From Cellulosimicrobium cellulans (lineage in GTDB: Bacteria > Actinomycetota > Actinomycetes > Actinomycetales > Cellulomonadaceae): a DNA stretch of 64,000 bases. Below are positions 44,153 through 52,766 of this stretch, in pieces (positions within the stretch are counted from its first letter, which is position 1; every line of letters starts with the position of its first letter). The stretch lies in the NCBI RefSeq assembly GCF_016907755.1, contig NZ_JAFBCN010000001.1, positions 1,798,001-1,862,000 on the forward strand. The letters are read 5' to 3'. The position numbers and the translations under genes are program-made. The notes beneath the pieces were generated by a model that was given only the letters and a program-made list of their open reading frames with translations, was not told where the DNA came from and made no database searches.

Positions 44153-45364
44153 TCAGTAGCGGATGGCGTCGATCACCTTGACGCGGACGGCGACGAGCGC
44201 CGGGAGGAGGCCCGCGAGCGCGCCGATCCCGACGGCGGCGAGCATCCCGGTCACCGCGGCGGAGAACGGGAATCCGGGAGCGTCCTGGACGGCCGAGCCC
44301 ATGAGCACGTCGAGCGGGAGGTTGTGCAGCGCGACGACCGCGACGGTCACGCCCAGCACGCCCGCGACGGTGGTCGCGACGACGCTCTCCATCATCACGG
44401 AGAAGAAGACGCGGCCCGAGCTCGCCCCGAAGCTCCGGCGGATCCCGATCTCGCGGATCCGGTACCGGACGGTGACGAGCGCGATGTTGACCAGCCCGAG
44501 CCCGCCGAGCAGGAGCGCGATCACGCTGACGCCGAGCACGACCCAGCGGATCGCGCCGTCGACGACGCCGTAGCTCGCCGAGTCCGACCGGTAGACCTCG
44601 GCCTGCGTGCCGCTGATCGCACCGGAGACGTCGCGCTGGATCGCCTCGACGAGCCCGTCGGCCAGCTCGTCGGGGACCCACAGCTCGAGCCGCGGCGGGC
44701 CGGTCGTCGCCAGCGACTCCGGGGTGACCCAGGCCGTCTGGGCGTCGACGAGGACGTAGGCCTGCGGCTCGGCCTGCGGCCAGTCGTCCGGGAACGCCCC
44801 GACGACGGTCGCGACCACCGGGTTGTCGCCCCCGATCGTGACGGTCGGGTGCTCCGCGACGGTCACGCCGCCGAGCGCGTCGAGGAACGCCTGGTTGACG
44901 ACGAGCGCGGGCGCGAGGCGGTCGGCGTCCGCGTCGGTGAACCACCGTCCCGACGTCACCTCGAAGCGGTGCATCGTGGCCCAGTCGGCCTCGACACCGG
45001 TCGTGTAGACCTCGCGCGTGCCGTCGGGGAAGCGGACGGGCGCGGGCGCGTCGCGCAGCATCGACGAGTAGCCGATCGCGTAGCGCTCGACGACCTCGTC
45101 GAACACCCGCTCGTACTCCTCGGGCCCGGGCATGACGCTCCCGCCCTCGCCCGTCGGCCAGGCCGTCACCTGGAGGGTGGCGGCGCGACCGCCCCAGCGG
45201 TCGTTCTGCTCGGCGGAGACCTGGCGGAGCATCTCCCCGGCGGCGGAGATGGCCGTGATCGCGCAGACCGCGACCGCGACGCCGACGAGCGCGAGGAGGA
45301 CGCGGACCTTGTGGACCCGCAGCTCGTCCCACGCCTCGAGGACGGCGCCGACGATCCCGGTCAC
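44153..45364 (-). CDS. MacB/FtsX-type ABC permease (module 1)
   Basis: A 403-residue permease: N-terminal helix (about 20-42), periplasmic-type MacB_PCD domain (about 45-270), then three FtsX helices with the diagnostic RIREIGIRRSFGAS loop near 315-328. It overlaps the upstream ATPase gene by four bases (GTGA/ATGA type). It pairs with the preceding ATPase and adaptor as the first MacAB-like module. Substrate unknown. A 108-base gap to the lipoprotein gene could hold an internal promoter or processing site. Confidence 0.88.
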   Translation of the reverse strand: MTGIVGAVLEAWDELRVHKVRVLLALVGVAVAVCAITAISAAGEMLRQVSAEQNDRWGGRAATLQVTAWPTGEGGSVMPGPEEYERVFDEVVERYAIGYSSMLRDAPAPVRFPDGTREVYTTGVEADWATMHRFEVTSGRWFTDADADRLAPALVVNQAFLDALGGVTVAEHPTVTIGGDNPVVATVVGAFPDDWPQAEPQAYVLVDAQTAWVTPESLATTGPPRLELWVPDELADGLVEAIQRDVSGAISGTQAEVYRSDSASYGVVDGAIRWVVLGVSVIALLLGGLGLVNIALVTVRYRIREIGIRRSFGASSGRVFFSVMMESVVATTVAGVLGVTVAVVALHNLPLDVLMGSAVQDAPGFPFSAAVTGMLAAVGIGALAGLLPALVAVRVKVIDAIRY

Positions 45365-46248
45365 GCGGCGTCCCCCGTCCGCGGGGACGCACCGTGCGAG
45401 GCGACCAGCGGGCGGGCGACGTGTTCCGCCTGGTCGTCGCCGGCCTCCAGCGCGGGCGCGGCGGCACCGAGCGCCCCGGGCCCGTAGGGCCCCGCGGCGT
45501 CCTGGGCCCCGGGTTGCGCGCCCGGGGCGTCGAGCGACGCGAGCGACCCGGCGCTGCGCGCGCTGATGGCGATCGGGGTGAGCACGCCGTCGGCGAGCCG
45601 GAACTGCCGGGCCGCGCGCGACGCCACCGCGAGGTCGTGCGTGATGGCGATGAGGGCCGACCCGTTCTCGCGCGCGATGGTGTCGAGCAGGTCCATGACC
45701 TCGCTGCCCGTGTCGACGTCGAGCGCGCCCGTCGGCTCGTCGGCGAGGATCACGCGGGGCACGCGCACGAGCGCGCGGGCGATGGCGACGCGCTGCTGCT
45801 CGCCGCCCGAGAGCTTCTCCGGGCGGGTGTCGAGGCGGTCGCCGAGGCCCACGCGGTCGAGCATCTCGGCGGCCAGCGTCCGGCGCTGCCAGAACTGCCG
45901 CCCGCGCGCGTACAGCAGCGGCGCGACGACGTTCTCGAGCGCCGTGCGGCCCTGGAGGAGGTTGAACTGCTGGAACACGAACCCGAAGTCCGTGCCGCGG
46001 CGCCGCGCCCGGGCGCGGCCGGAGAGCCGGCCGATGGCGACGCCGTCGAGCAGGTACTCGCCGCCCGTCGGGGTGTCGAGGAGCCCGAGGATGTTGAGCA
46101 GGGTGGACTTGCCGGTCCCCGACCGCCCGACGATCGAGACGTGCTCCCCGGCGGCGACGGTGAGGTCGATGCCGCGCAGGATCTCGAGCTCGCGGTCGTC
46201 GGGGAGGAGGACGGAGCGGGCGACCCCGCTCAGCTCCAGGAGGCTCAT
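45361..46248 (-). CDS. MacB/LolD-type ABC ATPase (module 1)
   Basis: A 295-residue ATPase. Walker A GRSGTGKST, Q-loop FVFQQFNLLQGRTALENV, signature LSGGEQQRVAIARA, Walker B VILADEPTGALDVD, switch His in ITHDLAV. A 70-residue Ala/Gly/Pro-rich C-terminal tail after the NBD is unusual for LolD-type proteins; in the module 2 ATPase the extension is at the N terminus instead. Its ATG overlaps the adaptor stop (ATGA); a longer frame upstream overlaps the adaptor gene and is not coding. Confidence 0.92.
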   Translation of the reverse strand: MSLLELSGVARSVLLPDDRELEILRGIDLTVAAGEHVSIVGRSGTGKSTLLNILGLLDTPTGGEYLLDGVAIGRLSGRARARRRGTDFGFVFQQFNLLQGRTALENVVAPLLYARGRQFWQRRTLAAEMLDRVGLGDRLDTRPEKLSGGEQQRVAIARALVRVPRVILADEPTGALDVDTGSEVMDLLDTIARENGSALIAITHDLAVASRAARQFRLADGVLTPIAISARSAGSLASLDAPGAQPGAQDAAGPYGPGALGAAAPALEAGDDQAEHVARPLVASHGASPRTGDAA

Positions 46249-47264
46249 CCCCCGATCACCTCGCCGGTCATGGGGTCGACGACCGGCACGACGTCCTGGC
46301 CGGGCACGAACTCGAGGACCTCGTCGCCCTCGGCGAGACCCTCGGTCACCTGGACGACGCTGCCGTCGGTGAGGCCGAGCGTGACGGCACGCTCCTCGGG
46401 CTCGCCGTCGGCGCCGACGACCCACACCTTGCCCTGCTCGACCCGGCCGAGCACCGCGGTCACGGGGACGACGAGGGCGCCCTCGACGGCGCCGGCGGTG
46501 ATCTCGAGCTCGGCCGCGAGCCCGGCGAAGACGGTGACGTCGCCCGGGACGGCGCACGTGACGCTCGCCGAGGACGCGCCCGCGGCGGGGTCGGTCGCGC
46601 CCTCCTCGGGCGTCCCGGCGGGAGCCGCGGCCGCGCCCATGCGCAGGTTGGTGCACGTGAACGGCGCCGGGCCCCCGGTGACGGTGACCGTCGCCTCGGT
46701 CGGGATCTGGAGCAGGCGGAACTGCTGCTCGGCGACCATGCTGCCCGTGACGGACAGCGTGCCGGGGGAGACCGACGCGAAGTCCTCCCCGACCGCGACC
46801 TCCTGGTCCTTCAGGGCGGTGAACGTGGCGACCGTGCCGGCGGTCGTGGCCTTCACGGTCTCCTTCGTCACCTTGGGCCGGCGCTCCGTGACCGTGACCT
46901 CGCCGGTCTCGGGGTCGGTCTTCGTCAGCGGCTCCTGCGGCTCGGTGAGGGTCACCTCGAGCAGCGGCGCTCCGGCCTCGACGACGTCGCCGGGCTTGGC
47001 GTGCACCGCCGTGACGACGCCGCGCTGCGTGACCTTCTGCGGCGCCGCCGGGTCGGCGACGATCTGCCCGGTCAGGGTCACGGTGTTGGTGACGTCGCCC
47101 GTGGTCACGGCCACGCGCGGCTCGACGAGCTCGGCGGAGGGGGCCGCCGGGTCGGCGGGCGCCTCGGGCGCCGAGCGGAACGCGATCACGGCGAGCGCGG
47201 CGGCGATGACCCCCCAGACGACGATGCGGAGGGCGGGGAAGACGATCCGGCGGGTGATACCCAC
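46245..47264 (-). CDS. Membrane-fusion adaptor, HlyD/MacA-like (module 1)
   Basis: A 339-residue adaptor. One N-terminal membrane helix (about 10-30) is followed by a lipoyl/barrel architecture: VTTGDVTNTVTLTGQIV, VTAVHAKPGDVVEAGAPLLEV, and the C-terminal VPVTAVLG, VWVVGADG and VVQVTEGLAEGDEVL typical of RND/MacA adaptors. It lacks the long coiled-coil hairpin and PG-binding domain of the module 2 adaptor, having only a short spacer (RRPKVTKETVK). The GTG start has AGGAG eight bases upstream. First gene of the operon. Confidence 0.85.
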   Translation of the reverse strand: MGITRRIVFPALRIVVWGVIAAALAVIAFRSAPEAPADPAAPSAELVEPRVAVTTGDVTNTVTLTGQIVADPAAPQKVTQRGVVTAVHAKPGDVVEAGAPLLEVTLTEPQEPLTKTDPETGEVTVTERRPKVTKETVKATTAGTVATFTALKDQEVAVGEDFASVSPGTLSVTGSMVAEQQFRLLQIPTEATVTVTGGPAPFTCTNLRMGAAAAPAGTPEEGATDPAAGASSASVTCAVPGDVTVFAGLAAELEITAGAVEGALVVPVTAVLGRVEQGKVWVVGADGEPEERAVTLGLTDGSVVQVTEGLAEGDEVLEFVPGQDVVPVVDPMTGEVIGG

Positions 47265-47665
47265 GTGCGGGCTCCTGAGCGACGGTGACGGGACGACGGT
47301 GGCGGACGGCGAGCGAGCGCTGCTGGCTGCGGGCGGGTGGACGCCCGGCCCGAGGCTAGGGGGCGAGGCGAGGGGGCGTCGTCATCCCTGGGGAGGAGTT
47401 CTGTCGAGATCTCTCCACCGTGGGGTCACCGACCGGTAACGGGTGGAGCAGGCTCCGGCGGGACGCGGGGGAGGCGATGAACCCCGCGAGGGCACGGTGG
47501 AGCGGCGGCGACGCCACGGCACGATCCCCCTCACCGGCCCGACGGCCGTCCCCCTGACGAGATGCGGGCGAGACTATACCGTGGCACGGAGAAAAGACAG
47601 GGGTCCTGCGAGACACCGCCGCACGCCGCACCGCCGCGGCGCGTGCGACCCGGCGTGACCGGGCG
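47265..47665. promoter_or_regulatory. 401-bp intergenic region upstream of the MacAB-like operon
   Basis: I see no gene here. On the minus strand it carries the operon's promoter, with a -10-like TAGCCT (47353-47358). It also has a dyad GTCACC-GACC-GGTAAC (47425-47440) that could bind a GntR-, TetR- or response-regulator-type protein. An isolated TATACC at 47575-47580 on the plus strand has no gene downstream. Mrp ends at the far side and is transcribed towards this region. Confidence 0.45.
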
Positions 47666-48814
47666 TCAGACGACCGTGACCCCGAGCGATCGCCCTGCGA
47701 GGCCGCGCGGTCGGCGCGAGAGCCCGAGCGCGACGTCGCGCAGCGCCACGGCCGCGGCGGAACCCGGGTCGGCGAGGACCACGGGGGTACCGCCGTCGCC
47801 CGCCTCGCGCAGCGACACGTCGAGCGGGACCTGGCCGAGGAGCGGGACGTCGGTCCCCGTGGCGCGGGACAGGTTCGCGGCGACGCGCTCGCCCCCACCG
47901 GACCCGAAGACCTCCAGGCGCGACCCGTCGGGCTGCTCGAGCCACGACATGTTCTCGACGACGCCGACCACGCCCTGCTGCGTCTGCGTGGCGACGGAGC
48001 CCGCGCGCTCCGCGACCTCGGCGGCCGCGACCTGCGGCGTCGTGACGACGACGATCTCGCTGCCCGGCAGGAGCTGCGCCACGGAGATCGCGATGTCGCC
48101 CGTCCCGGGCGGCAGGTCGAGGAGCAGCACGTCGAGGTCGCCCCAGAAGACGTCCGCGAGGAACTGCTGGAGGGCGCGGTGCAGCATCGGTCCGCGCCAC
48201 ACGACCGGCTGGCCGGGCGGGACGAACATGCCGATCGAGACGACCTTCACGCCGTGCGCGATCGGCGGCAGGAGCATGTTGTCGACGCGCGTGGGCTGCC
48301 GGTCGACGCCGAGCATGCGCGGGATGGAGAACCCGTAGATGTCCGCGTCGACGACGCCGACCTCGAGACCCTGGGCCGCGAGCGCGACCGCGAGGTTCGC
48401 CGTGACGGACGACTTGCCCACCCCGCCCTTGCCGGACGCGATCGCGTAGACCTTGGTCAGCGAACCCGGCTTCGCGAAGGGGATCTCGGGCTCGCCCACG
48501 CCGCCGCGCAGCATCGTGCGCAGCTCCGCGCGCTGCTCCGCGCTCATGACGCCCAGGTCCACGCGCACGTCCGCCACGCCGTCGACCGCGCGCACGGCGG
48601 CGTCGACGTCGCGCGTGAGGGTGTCGCGCATCGGGCACGTCGCGACCGTGAGGTCCACGCCCACCGTGACGACCGCGCCCGGCGCACCGGGTGCGACCGC
48701 GACCGAGCGGATCATGCCGAGGTCCGTGACGGGGCGGCGGATCTCCGGGTCGAGGACCGCGGTGAGGGCCTGCCGGACGGCGTGCTCGAGCGGGTCTGCA
48801 ACAGGGTCGGGCAT
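47666..48814 (-). CDS. mrp: Mrp/ApbC-type iron-sulfur carrier ATPase
   Basis: A 382-residue P-loop protein. An N-terminal DUF59/MIP18 domain (about 12-90; AVLDPEIRRPVTDLGMI) is followed by the Mrp/NBP35 ATPase domain: deviant Walker A SGKGGVGKSS, VDADIYGFSIPRMLG, LDLPPGTGDIA and VVENMSW. The CxxC that binds a cluster in E. coli Mrp is absent from the ENMSWLEQPDG region, as in some actinobacterial homologues, so cluster binding is uncertain. TACGAT lies six bases before the ATG, a leaderless pattern. Divergent from the MDMPI-like gene. Confidence 0.92.
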   Translation of the reverse strand: MPDPVADPLEHAVRQALTAVLDPEIRRPVTDLGMIRSVAVAPGAPGAVVTVGVDLTVATCPMRDTLTRDVDAAVRAVDGVADVRVDLGVMSAEQRAELRTMLRGGVGEPEIPFAKPGSLTKVYAIASGKGGVGKSSVTANLAVALAAQGLEVGVVDADIYGFSIPRMLGVDRQPTRVDNMLLPPIAHGVKVVSIGMFVPPGQPVVWRGPMLHRALQQFLADVFWGDLDVLLLDLPPGTGDIAISVAQLLPGSEIVVVTTPQVAAAEVAERAGSVATQTQQGVVGVVENMSWLEQPDGSRLEVFGSGGGERVAANLSRATGTDVPLLGQVPLDVSLREAGDGGTPVVLADPGSAAAVALRDVALGLSRRPRGLAGRSLGVTVV

Positions 48815-48923
48815 GGACCCATCGTAGGCGCGCCCGCGGCACCGTCCGCCGGGCCCTAGGTCCCGGGACGGACGTGAGCCGCATCGCACGACGTGGTGCG
48901 CCGAACGGGTCTACCGTGCACGG

Positions 48924-49721
48924 ATGGACGCCCTGGCCTCCCTCGCGCGGGACAGCGAGCTGTTCGGCGACGCCGTGCGCAGCGCGCCCCCGGACGCGCG
49001 CGTGCCGTCGTGCCCCGAGTGGACCGGCGCGGACCTGCTCTACCACCTCGCGGAGGTGCAGGACTTCTGGGCGCGCGTCGTCGGGCCGTCCCCCGGGCAC
49101 GGTCTCGACGGCGACGACGTCGCCCCGCTCGCGCGGCCCTCGTCGGACGCGGAGCTGCCCGCGCTGCTCCAGCGCTCGACGAGCCGGCTCGTCGCCGCCC
49201 TCACGGGTCGGGACCCCGGGGAGCCGTGCTGGTCGTGGCACGACGACGGCCGGCACGTCGGCTGGGTCGTGCGCCGGCAGGCGCACGAGGCGCTGATCCA
49301 CCGTGCCGACGCCGAGCTCACGGCCGGACGGGACGTGACCCCCGCCGACCCGGACGTCGCGGTGGACGGCGTCGACGAGGTGCTGTCGGTCATGGTCGAC
49401 GGCGTGCCCGGCTGGGGCGTGTTCACGCCCGACGGCGCGACGGTGTCGGTCGTCGTGGACGGGTTCGGGGAGCGGCCCCGGAGCTGGGACCTCGCGTTCG
49501 GGCGCTTCACCGGGACGGGCCCGGAGTCGGGTACCGCGTACGACCTCGACGTCGCGCAGCTCGTCGACCTGCCCGGCTCGACCACGACGCAGGTCTCGGG
49601 CCCCGCGTGGGCGCTCGACCTGTGGCTGTGGGGCCGTGGCCCGGCCGACGGCCTGGCCGTCGAGGGCGACCCGGCGCTCGTCGAGCGCCTGCGCCGCGTG
49701 GCGGCCGAGGGCACGCAGTAG
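48924..49721 (+). CDS. Mycothiol-dependent maleylpyruvate isomerase-family (MDMPI/DinB) protein
   Basis: A 265-residue protein with the N-terminal four-helix DinB-like metal-binding bundle: CPEWTGADLLYHLAEVQDFW gives the first His, and RRQAHEALIHRADAEL supplies the His/Glu/His set near residues 122-135. The C-terminal ~100 residues match the second MDMPI domain. Such proteins use mycothiol, a low-molecular-weight thiol restricted to actinobacteria; substrate is unknown and maleylpyruvate is only the family name. TACCGT followed by six bases and ATG indicates a leaderless transcript. Confidence 0.82.
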   Translation: MDALASLARDSELFGDAVRSAPPDARVPSCPEWTGADLLYHLAEVQDFWARVVGPSPGHGLDGDDVAPLARPSSDAELPALLQRSTSRLVAALTGRDPGEPCWSWHDDGRHVGWVVRRQAHEALIHRADAELTAGRDVTPADPDVAVDGVDEVLSVMVDGVPGWGVFTPDGATVSVVVDGFGERPRSWDLAFGRFTGTGPESGTAYDLDVAQLVDLPGSTTTQVSGPAWALDLWLWGRGPADGLAVEGDPALVERLRRVAAEGTQ

Positions 49722-49745
49722 CGGGTCGCGGTACCTACCTCGGGG

Positions 49746-50255
49746 TCAGCGGTCGGCGGCCTCGTCGTCGGCCGGGCGGGCCGACTTCTCCTCCAGCTCC
49801 TCGAGCAGGTTGCGGATCTCCGAGCGGACGAAGTCGCGCGTGGCCACCTCGCTCAGCGCGATGCGCAGGGCGGCCATCTCGCGCGCGAGGTACTCGGTGT
49901 CCGCGAGGTTGCGCTCGGCGCGCTGGCGGTCCTGCTCGGCGGTGACGCGGTCGCGGTCGTCCTGACGGTTCTGCGCGAGCAGGATGAGCGGCGCGGCGTA
50001 CGACGCCTGGAGCGAGAGCATGAGCGTGAGCGCGGTGAACCCGAACTCCGCGGAGTCGAACCGCAGGCCCTCCGGACCCCACGAGTTCCAGATGATCCAC
50101 ACCGCGCAGAACACGGTGAGGTAGACGAGGAACCGGGGCGTGCCCAGGAACCGGGCGATGCCCTCGGTCGCGCGGCCGACCGCGTCCTGGTCGACCTTGA
50201 CCCGCGGGATGAGGGAGCGCCGCGCGCTCTTCGGCGTGTCGAGACGGTCAGCCAC
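49746..50255 (-). CDS. DUF1003 membrane protein
   Basis: A 169-residue protein: a basic N terminus, two membrane helices (about 43-60: VYLTVFCAVWIIWNSW; 75-95: ALTLMLSLQASYAAPLILLA), and a charged coiled-coil-like C-terminal half (QNRQDDRDRVTAEQDRQRAE to the end). It matches the DUF1003 family, function unknown. Its start overlaps the end of the PRC/MgtE-N/CBS gene by eight bases; the pair is conserved in actinobacteria and may provide a membrane partner for that soluble protein. Confidence 0.88.
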   Translation of the reverse strand: MADRLDTPKSARRSLIPRVKVDQDAVGRATEGIARFLGTPRFLVYLTVFCAVWIIWNSWGPEGLRFDSAEFGFTALTLMLSLQASYAAPLILLAQNRQDDRDRVTAEQDRQRAERNLADTEYLAREMAALRIALSEVATRDFVRSEIRNLLEELEEKSARPADDEAADR

Positions 50256-51591
50256 GGGTCACCTCCGTCGCGCCGCCGCGACCGGCCGGACGCGACGGCA
50301 GCGACCCGGGCGCGAGCGTGGCGCGCGCGTAGTCCGTGTCGACGTCGTCGTCGGTCTCGCGCCAGTCGTCGGGCAGCATGTGGTCGAGCACGTCGTCCAC
50401 GCTGATCGCGCCGAGGAGGCGCTTCTCGGCGTCGAGCACGGGGACGCACAGGAGGTCGTAGGTCGCGAGGATGCGCGTGACTCGGCCCAGCGGGGCGTCG
50501 GGCGCGACGCCCTCGACGTCGGAGTCGAGCACCGAGCCGACGGCGGCGTGCGGGGGCTCGCGCAGCAGCCGCTGGAAGTGCGCGACCCCGAGGAACCGGC
50601 CCGTCGGCGTCTCGAGCGGGGGGCGCGCGACGAACACCATCGACGCGAGCGCGGGGGCGAGGTCCTTGCGCCGGATCTGCGCGAGCGCGGTGGCGATGGT
50701 CGTCTCGGGGCCGAGCACGACCGGCTCGGAGGTCATGAGGCCGCCCGCGGTGTCCTCCGCGTACGCGAGCAGGCGGCGCACGTCGCGCGCCTCCTCCGGC
50801 TCCATGAGCTCGAGGAGCTGGGCGGCCTGCGCCTCGGGGAGCTCGTGCAGCAGGTCCGCGGCGTCGTCGGGCTGCATCGCCTCGAGGACGTCCGCGGCGC
50901 GGTCGGTGTCGAGGCCGGAGAGGATCGCGACCTGGTCGTCCTCCGGCAGCTCCTCCAGGACGTCGGCGAGGCGCTCGTTGTCGAGCGCGCCCGCGACCTC
51001 GAGACGGCGCGTGTCGCCCAGGTCGTGGATGACGTCGGCGAGGTCGGCGGGCTTGAGGTCGTCGTAGGCGGCGAGGAGCATGGCGGCGCCCTGCGCCTCG
51101 GTGCCGCCCGCGAGGCCGGTGACCGCGCCCACGTCCACGACGATCGCGTCGCCCCGCCGACGCAGCCCGAGCGTCCCCTTGTGCTGGGACCTGCGCCGCA
51201 CGTACAGCTTGGTGACGAGCCAGTCGCCCGTGCGCTGGCGCTCGATCGCGAGGTCCTCGATCGTCGCCGAGCCCGACCCGTCGACGAGCTCGACCGTGCG
51301 CTCCAGCAGCTCGCTCACCGCGAGCGTCTCCATCGCCCGCTGCTCGAACCGCCGCATGTTCACCAGGCCCGTGGAGATGACCTGGCCCGCGTCGATGCTC
51401 GTGACGCGCGTGAGCGGGAGGAAGACCCGGCGCCGCCCGGGCACCTCGACGACGAGGCCCACGGCGCGGGGCGCGCCCTTGGGCCGGATGAGCACGACGA
51501 CGTCCCGCACCCGGCCGACCTGGTCGCCGATGGGGTCGAACACGCTGGTCCCGGCCAGGCGCGCGACGAAGACGGTGGTGGCTGCGCTCAC
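50248..51591 (-). CDS. Soluble PRC-barrel / MgtE-N / CBS protein
   Basis: A 447-residue protein with no membrane helices. An N-terminal PRC-barrel-like domain (about 1-140) with GDQVGRVRDVVVL is followed by MgtE_N superhelical repeats (about 165-285; LADVIHDLGD, LADVLEELPEDDQVAIL, AADVLEAMQPDDAADLL, AAQLLELMEPEEA). A pair of CBS domains comes last (about 295-415; TAGGLMTSEPVVL, VGSVLDSDVEGVAPDAPLG). MgtE magnesium channels have the same sensing module but add a membrane domain that is missing here, so it is a sensor rather than a transporter. TAGGCT plus six bases precedes the GTG (leaderless). Confidence 0.87.
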   Translation of the reverse strand: MSAATTVFVARLAGTSVFDPIGDQVGRVRDVVVLIRPKGAPRAVGLVVEVPGRRRVFLPLTRVTSIDAGQVISTGLVNMRRFEQRAMETLAVSELLERTVELVDGSGSATIEDLAIERQRTGDWLVTKLYVRRRSQHKGTLGLRRRGDAIVVDVGAVTGLAGGTEAQGAAMLLAAYDDLKPADLADVIHDLGDTRRLEVAGALDNERLADVLEELPEDDQVAILSGLDTDRAADVLEAMQPDDAADLLHELPEAQAAQLLELMEPEEARDVRRLLAYAEDTAGGLMTSEPVVLGPETTIATALAQIRRKDLAPALASMVFVARPPLETPTGRFLGVAHFQRLLREPPHAAVGSVLDSDVEGVAPDAPLGRVTRILATYDLLCVPVLDAEKRLLGAISVDDVLDHMLPDDWRETDDDVDTDYARATLAPGSLPSRPAGRGGATEVTRG

Positions 51592-51723
51592 GCGGCCAGC
51601 CTACGCACGCGCCCCGGTCGCCGCGCGTTCCTCCGCCGGGTGGCGCCGTCGGGCGGCACGGAACGGCGGACGCGCGGGCACGCGGCCCTCGCGCGGTCCG
51701 CACGAGTAGGACAGACTGGGCGA

Positions 51724-52515
51724 ATGAGCATGTCACGCCCGGGTGCCGTCCCCCGTGTCCCCACCCCGCCCCGTGGTGAGGAGATCGCGTCGTACGCGAC
51801 CTATCTCGAGGCGCAGAAGGCGGTCGACTTCCTCTCGGACAACAAGTTCGCGGTCGAGCTCGTGACGATCGTCGGCACGGACCTCAAGATGGTCGAGCGC
51901 GTCACGGGTCGGCTGACGTACGGGCGCGTCGCGATCGCCGGCGCGGCCTCCGGCGCCTGGTTCGGCCTCTTCGTCGGCCTGCTGCTCTTCATGTTCTCCG
52001 GTCAGGGCGGGTTCGTGCTCACCGCCATCGGGATCGGCGCCGGGTTCGGCCTGCTCTTCTCGGTGCTCTCGTACGCGCTCACGCGGGGCAGGCGCGACTT
52101 CACCTCGCAGAGCCAGATCGTCGCGTCGTCGTACGGGATCCTCTGCGCGCCCGAGCGCGCGGGCGACGCGCGCCAGCTCCTCTCGCGGATGCCCCAGGGT
52201 GCGGGCGGGGTCCGCGCGCCGGCCGCCCCGGCGAACCCGACGTGGGGCACGCCCGGAGCGACCACTCCTCCGGCGACCCCCGCACCGACCGCCCCGGCGC
52301 CCGAGCCGCCGTCGGGGGCCACCGCGCCCACGCCCCCGGTGGCGCCGCCGGCGCGGACACCCGACCCGCGCTGGACCACGCCGACGGGGGAGCCGCGCTA
52401 CGGCGCCATGCGCCCGACGTCGGACCAGCCGGCCGACGCGCAGCCCGACACCCGGCCCGACGCGCAGCCCGCCCCCGGCGCACAGCAACCCGACCAGCCC
52501 GAGCGCCCTGCCTGA
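51724..52515 (+). CDS. General stress protein 17M-type membrane protein
   Basis: A 263-residue protein. The first domain (about 18-60; ASYATYLEAQKAVDFLSDNKF) matches the GSP17M/YflT stress-protein module, followed by two membrane helices (about 75-95, 100-118) joined by a Gly-rich turn. The C-terminal 100 residues are almost entirely Pro, Ala, Thr and Asp with short repeats (ARPDxQP-like). CAGACT then six bases precede the ATG, a possible leaderless start; a second ATG two codons later is equally possible. Part of the conserved Mrp-MgtE-PepP neighbourhood. Confidence 0.8.
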   Translation: MSMSRPGAVPRVPTPPRGEEIASYATYLEAQKAVDFLSDNKFAVELVTIVGTDLKMVERVTGRLTYGRVAIAGAASGAWFGLFVGLLLFMFSGQGGFVLTAIGIGAGFGLLFSVLSYALTRGRRDFTSQSQIVASSYGILCAPERAGDARQLLSRMPQGAGGVRAPAAPANPTWGTPGATTPPATPAPTAPAPEPPSGATAPTPPVAPPARTPDPRWTTPTGEPRYGAMRPTSDQPADAQPDTRPDAQPAPGAQQPDQPERPA

Positions 52516-52526
52516 CGGAACGACGA

Positions 52527-52571
52527 CGAGGGCCGGCCGCCGGACGTCGTCGTCCGTCGGCCGGCCCCTCG
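52527..52571. terminator. Bidirectional hairpin
   Basis: CGAGGGCCGGCCGCCGGACG pairs with CGTCCGTCGGCCGGCC followed by CCTCG, with a small mismatch and a TCGT loop, between the convergent stress-protein gene and the 34-residue gene. Confidence 0.75.
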
Positions 52572-52584
52572 CCGGAAGCGCTCG

Positions 52585-52689
52585 CTAGCGCTTCCGCGAC
52601 TTCACGGCGGTCTCGGCAGCCCTCTCGCGCTTCTGGGCGCGCTTTTCCTTGAGGGTCGACGATGCTTCCTTCTTGGTGCTCTTCGCCAC
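52585..52689 (-). CDS. 34-residue highly basic small protein
   Basis: A GTG-initiated frame of 34 codons ending in TAG encodes MAKSTKKEASSTLKEKRAQK, then RERAAETAVKSRKR: 12 Lys/Arg, many Glu and Ala, no aromatic, Cys or hydrophobic stretch. Its ribosome site GGGGAGGTG, eight bases upstream, is one of the strongest in the window. Similar Lys-rich micro-proteins starting MAK-x-x-K with LKEKRA occur widely in actinobacteria and remain uncharacterised. It looks like a helical nucleic-acid- or ribosome-binding peptide, but that is inference. It is divergent from nothing close and lies between the stress-protein hairpin and pepP. Confidence 0.75.
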   Translation of the reverse strand: MAKSTKKEASSTLKEKRAQKRERAAETAVKSRKR

Positions 52690-52766
52690 GTGAGTTCACC
52701 TCCCCTCGCCGGTGGATGAACGGGCCACCATAGCCCAGTTCGTCCGCCGGCGAGCGGGGCCGTGCC

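Noticed and set aside
47571-47600. Plus-strand TATACC as a promoter for a hidden gene or RNA
   Set aside because: No -35, no convincing gene downstream on that strand, and Mrp is encoded on the other strand; too weak alone.
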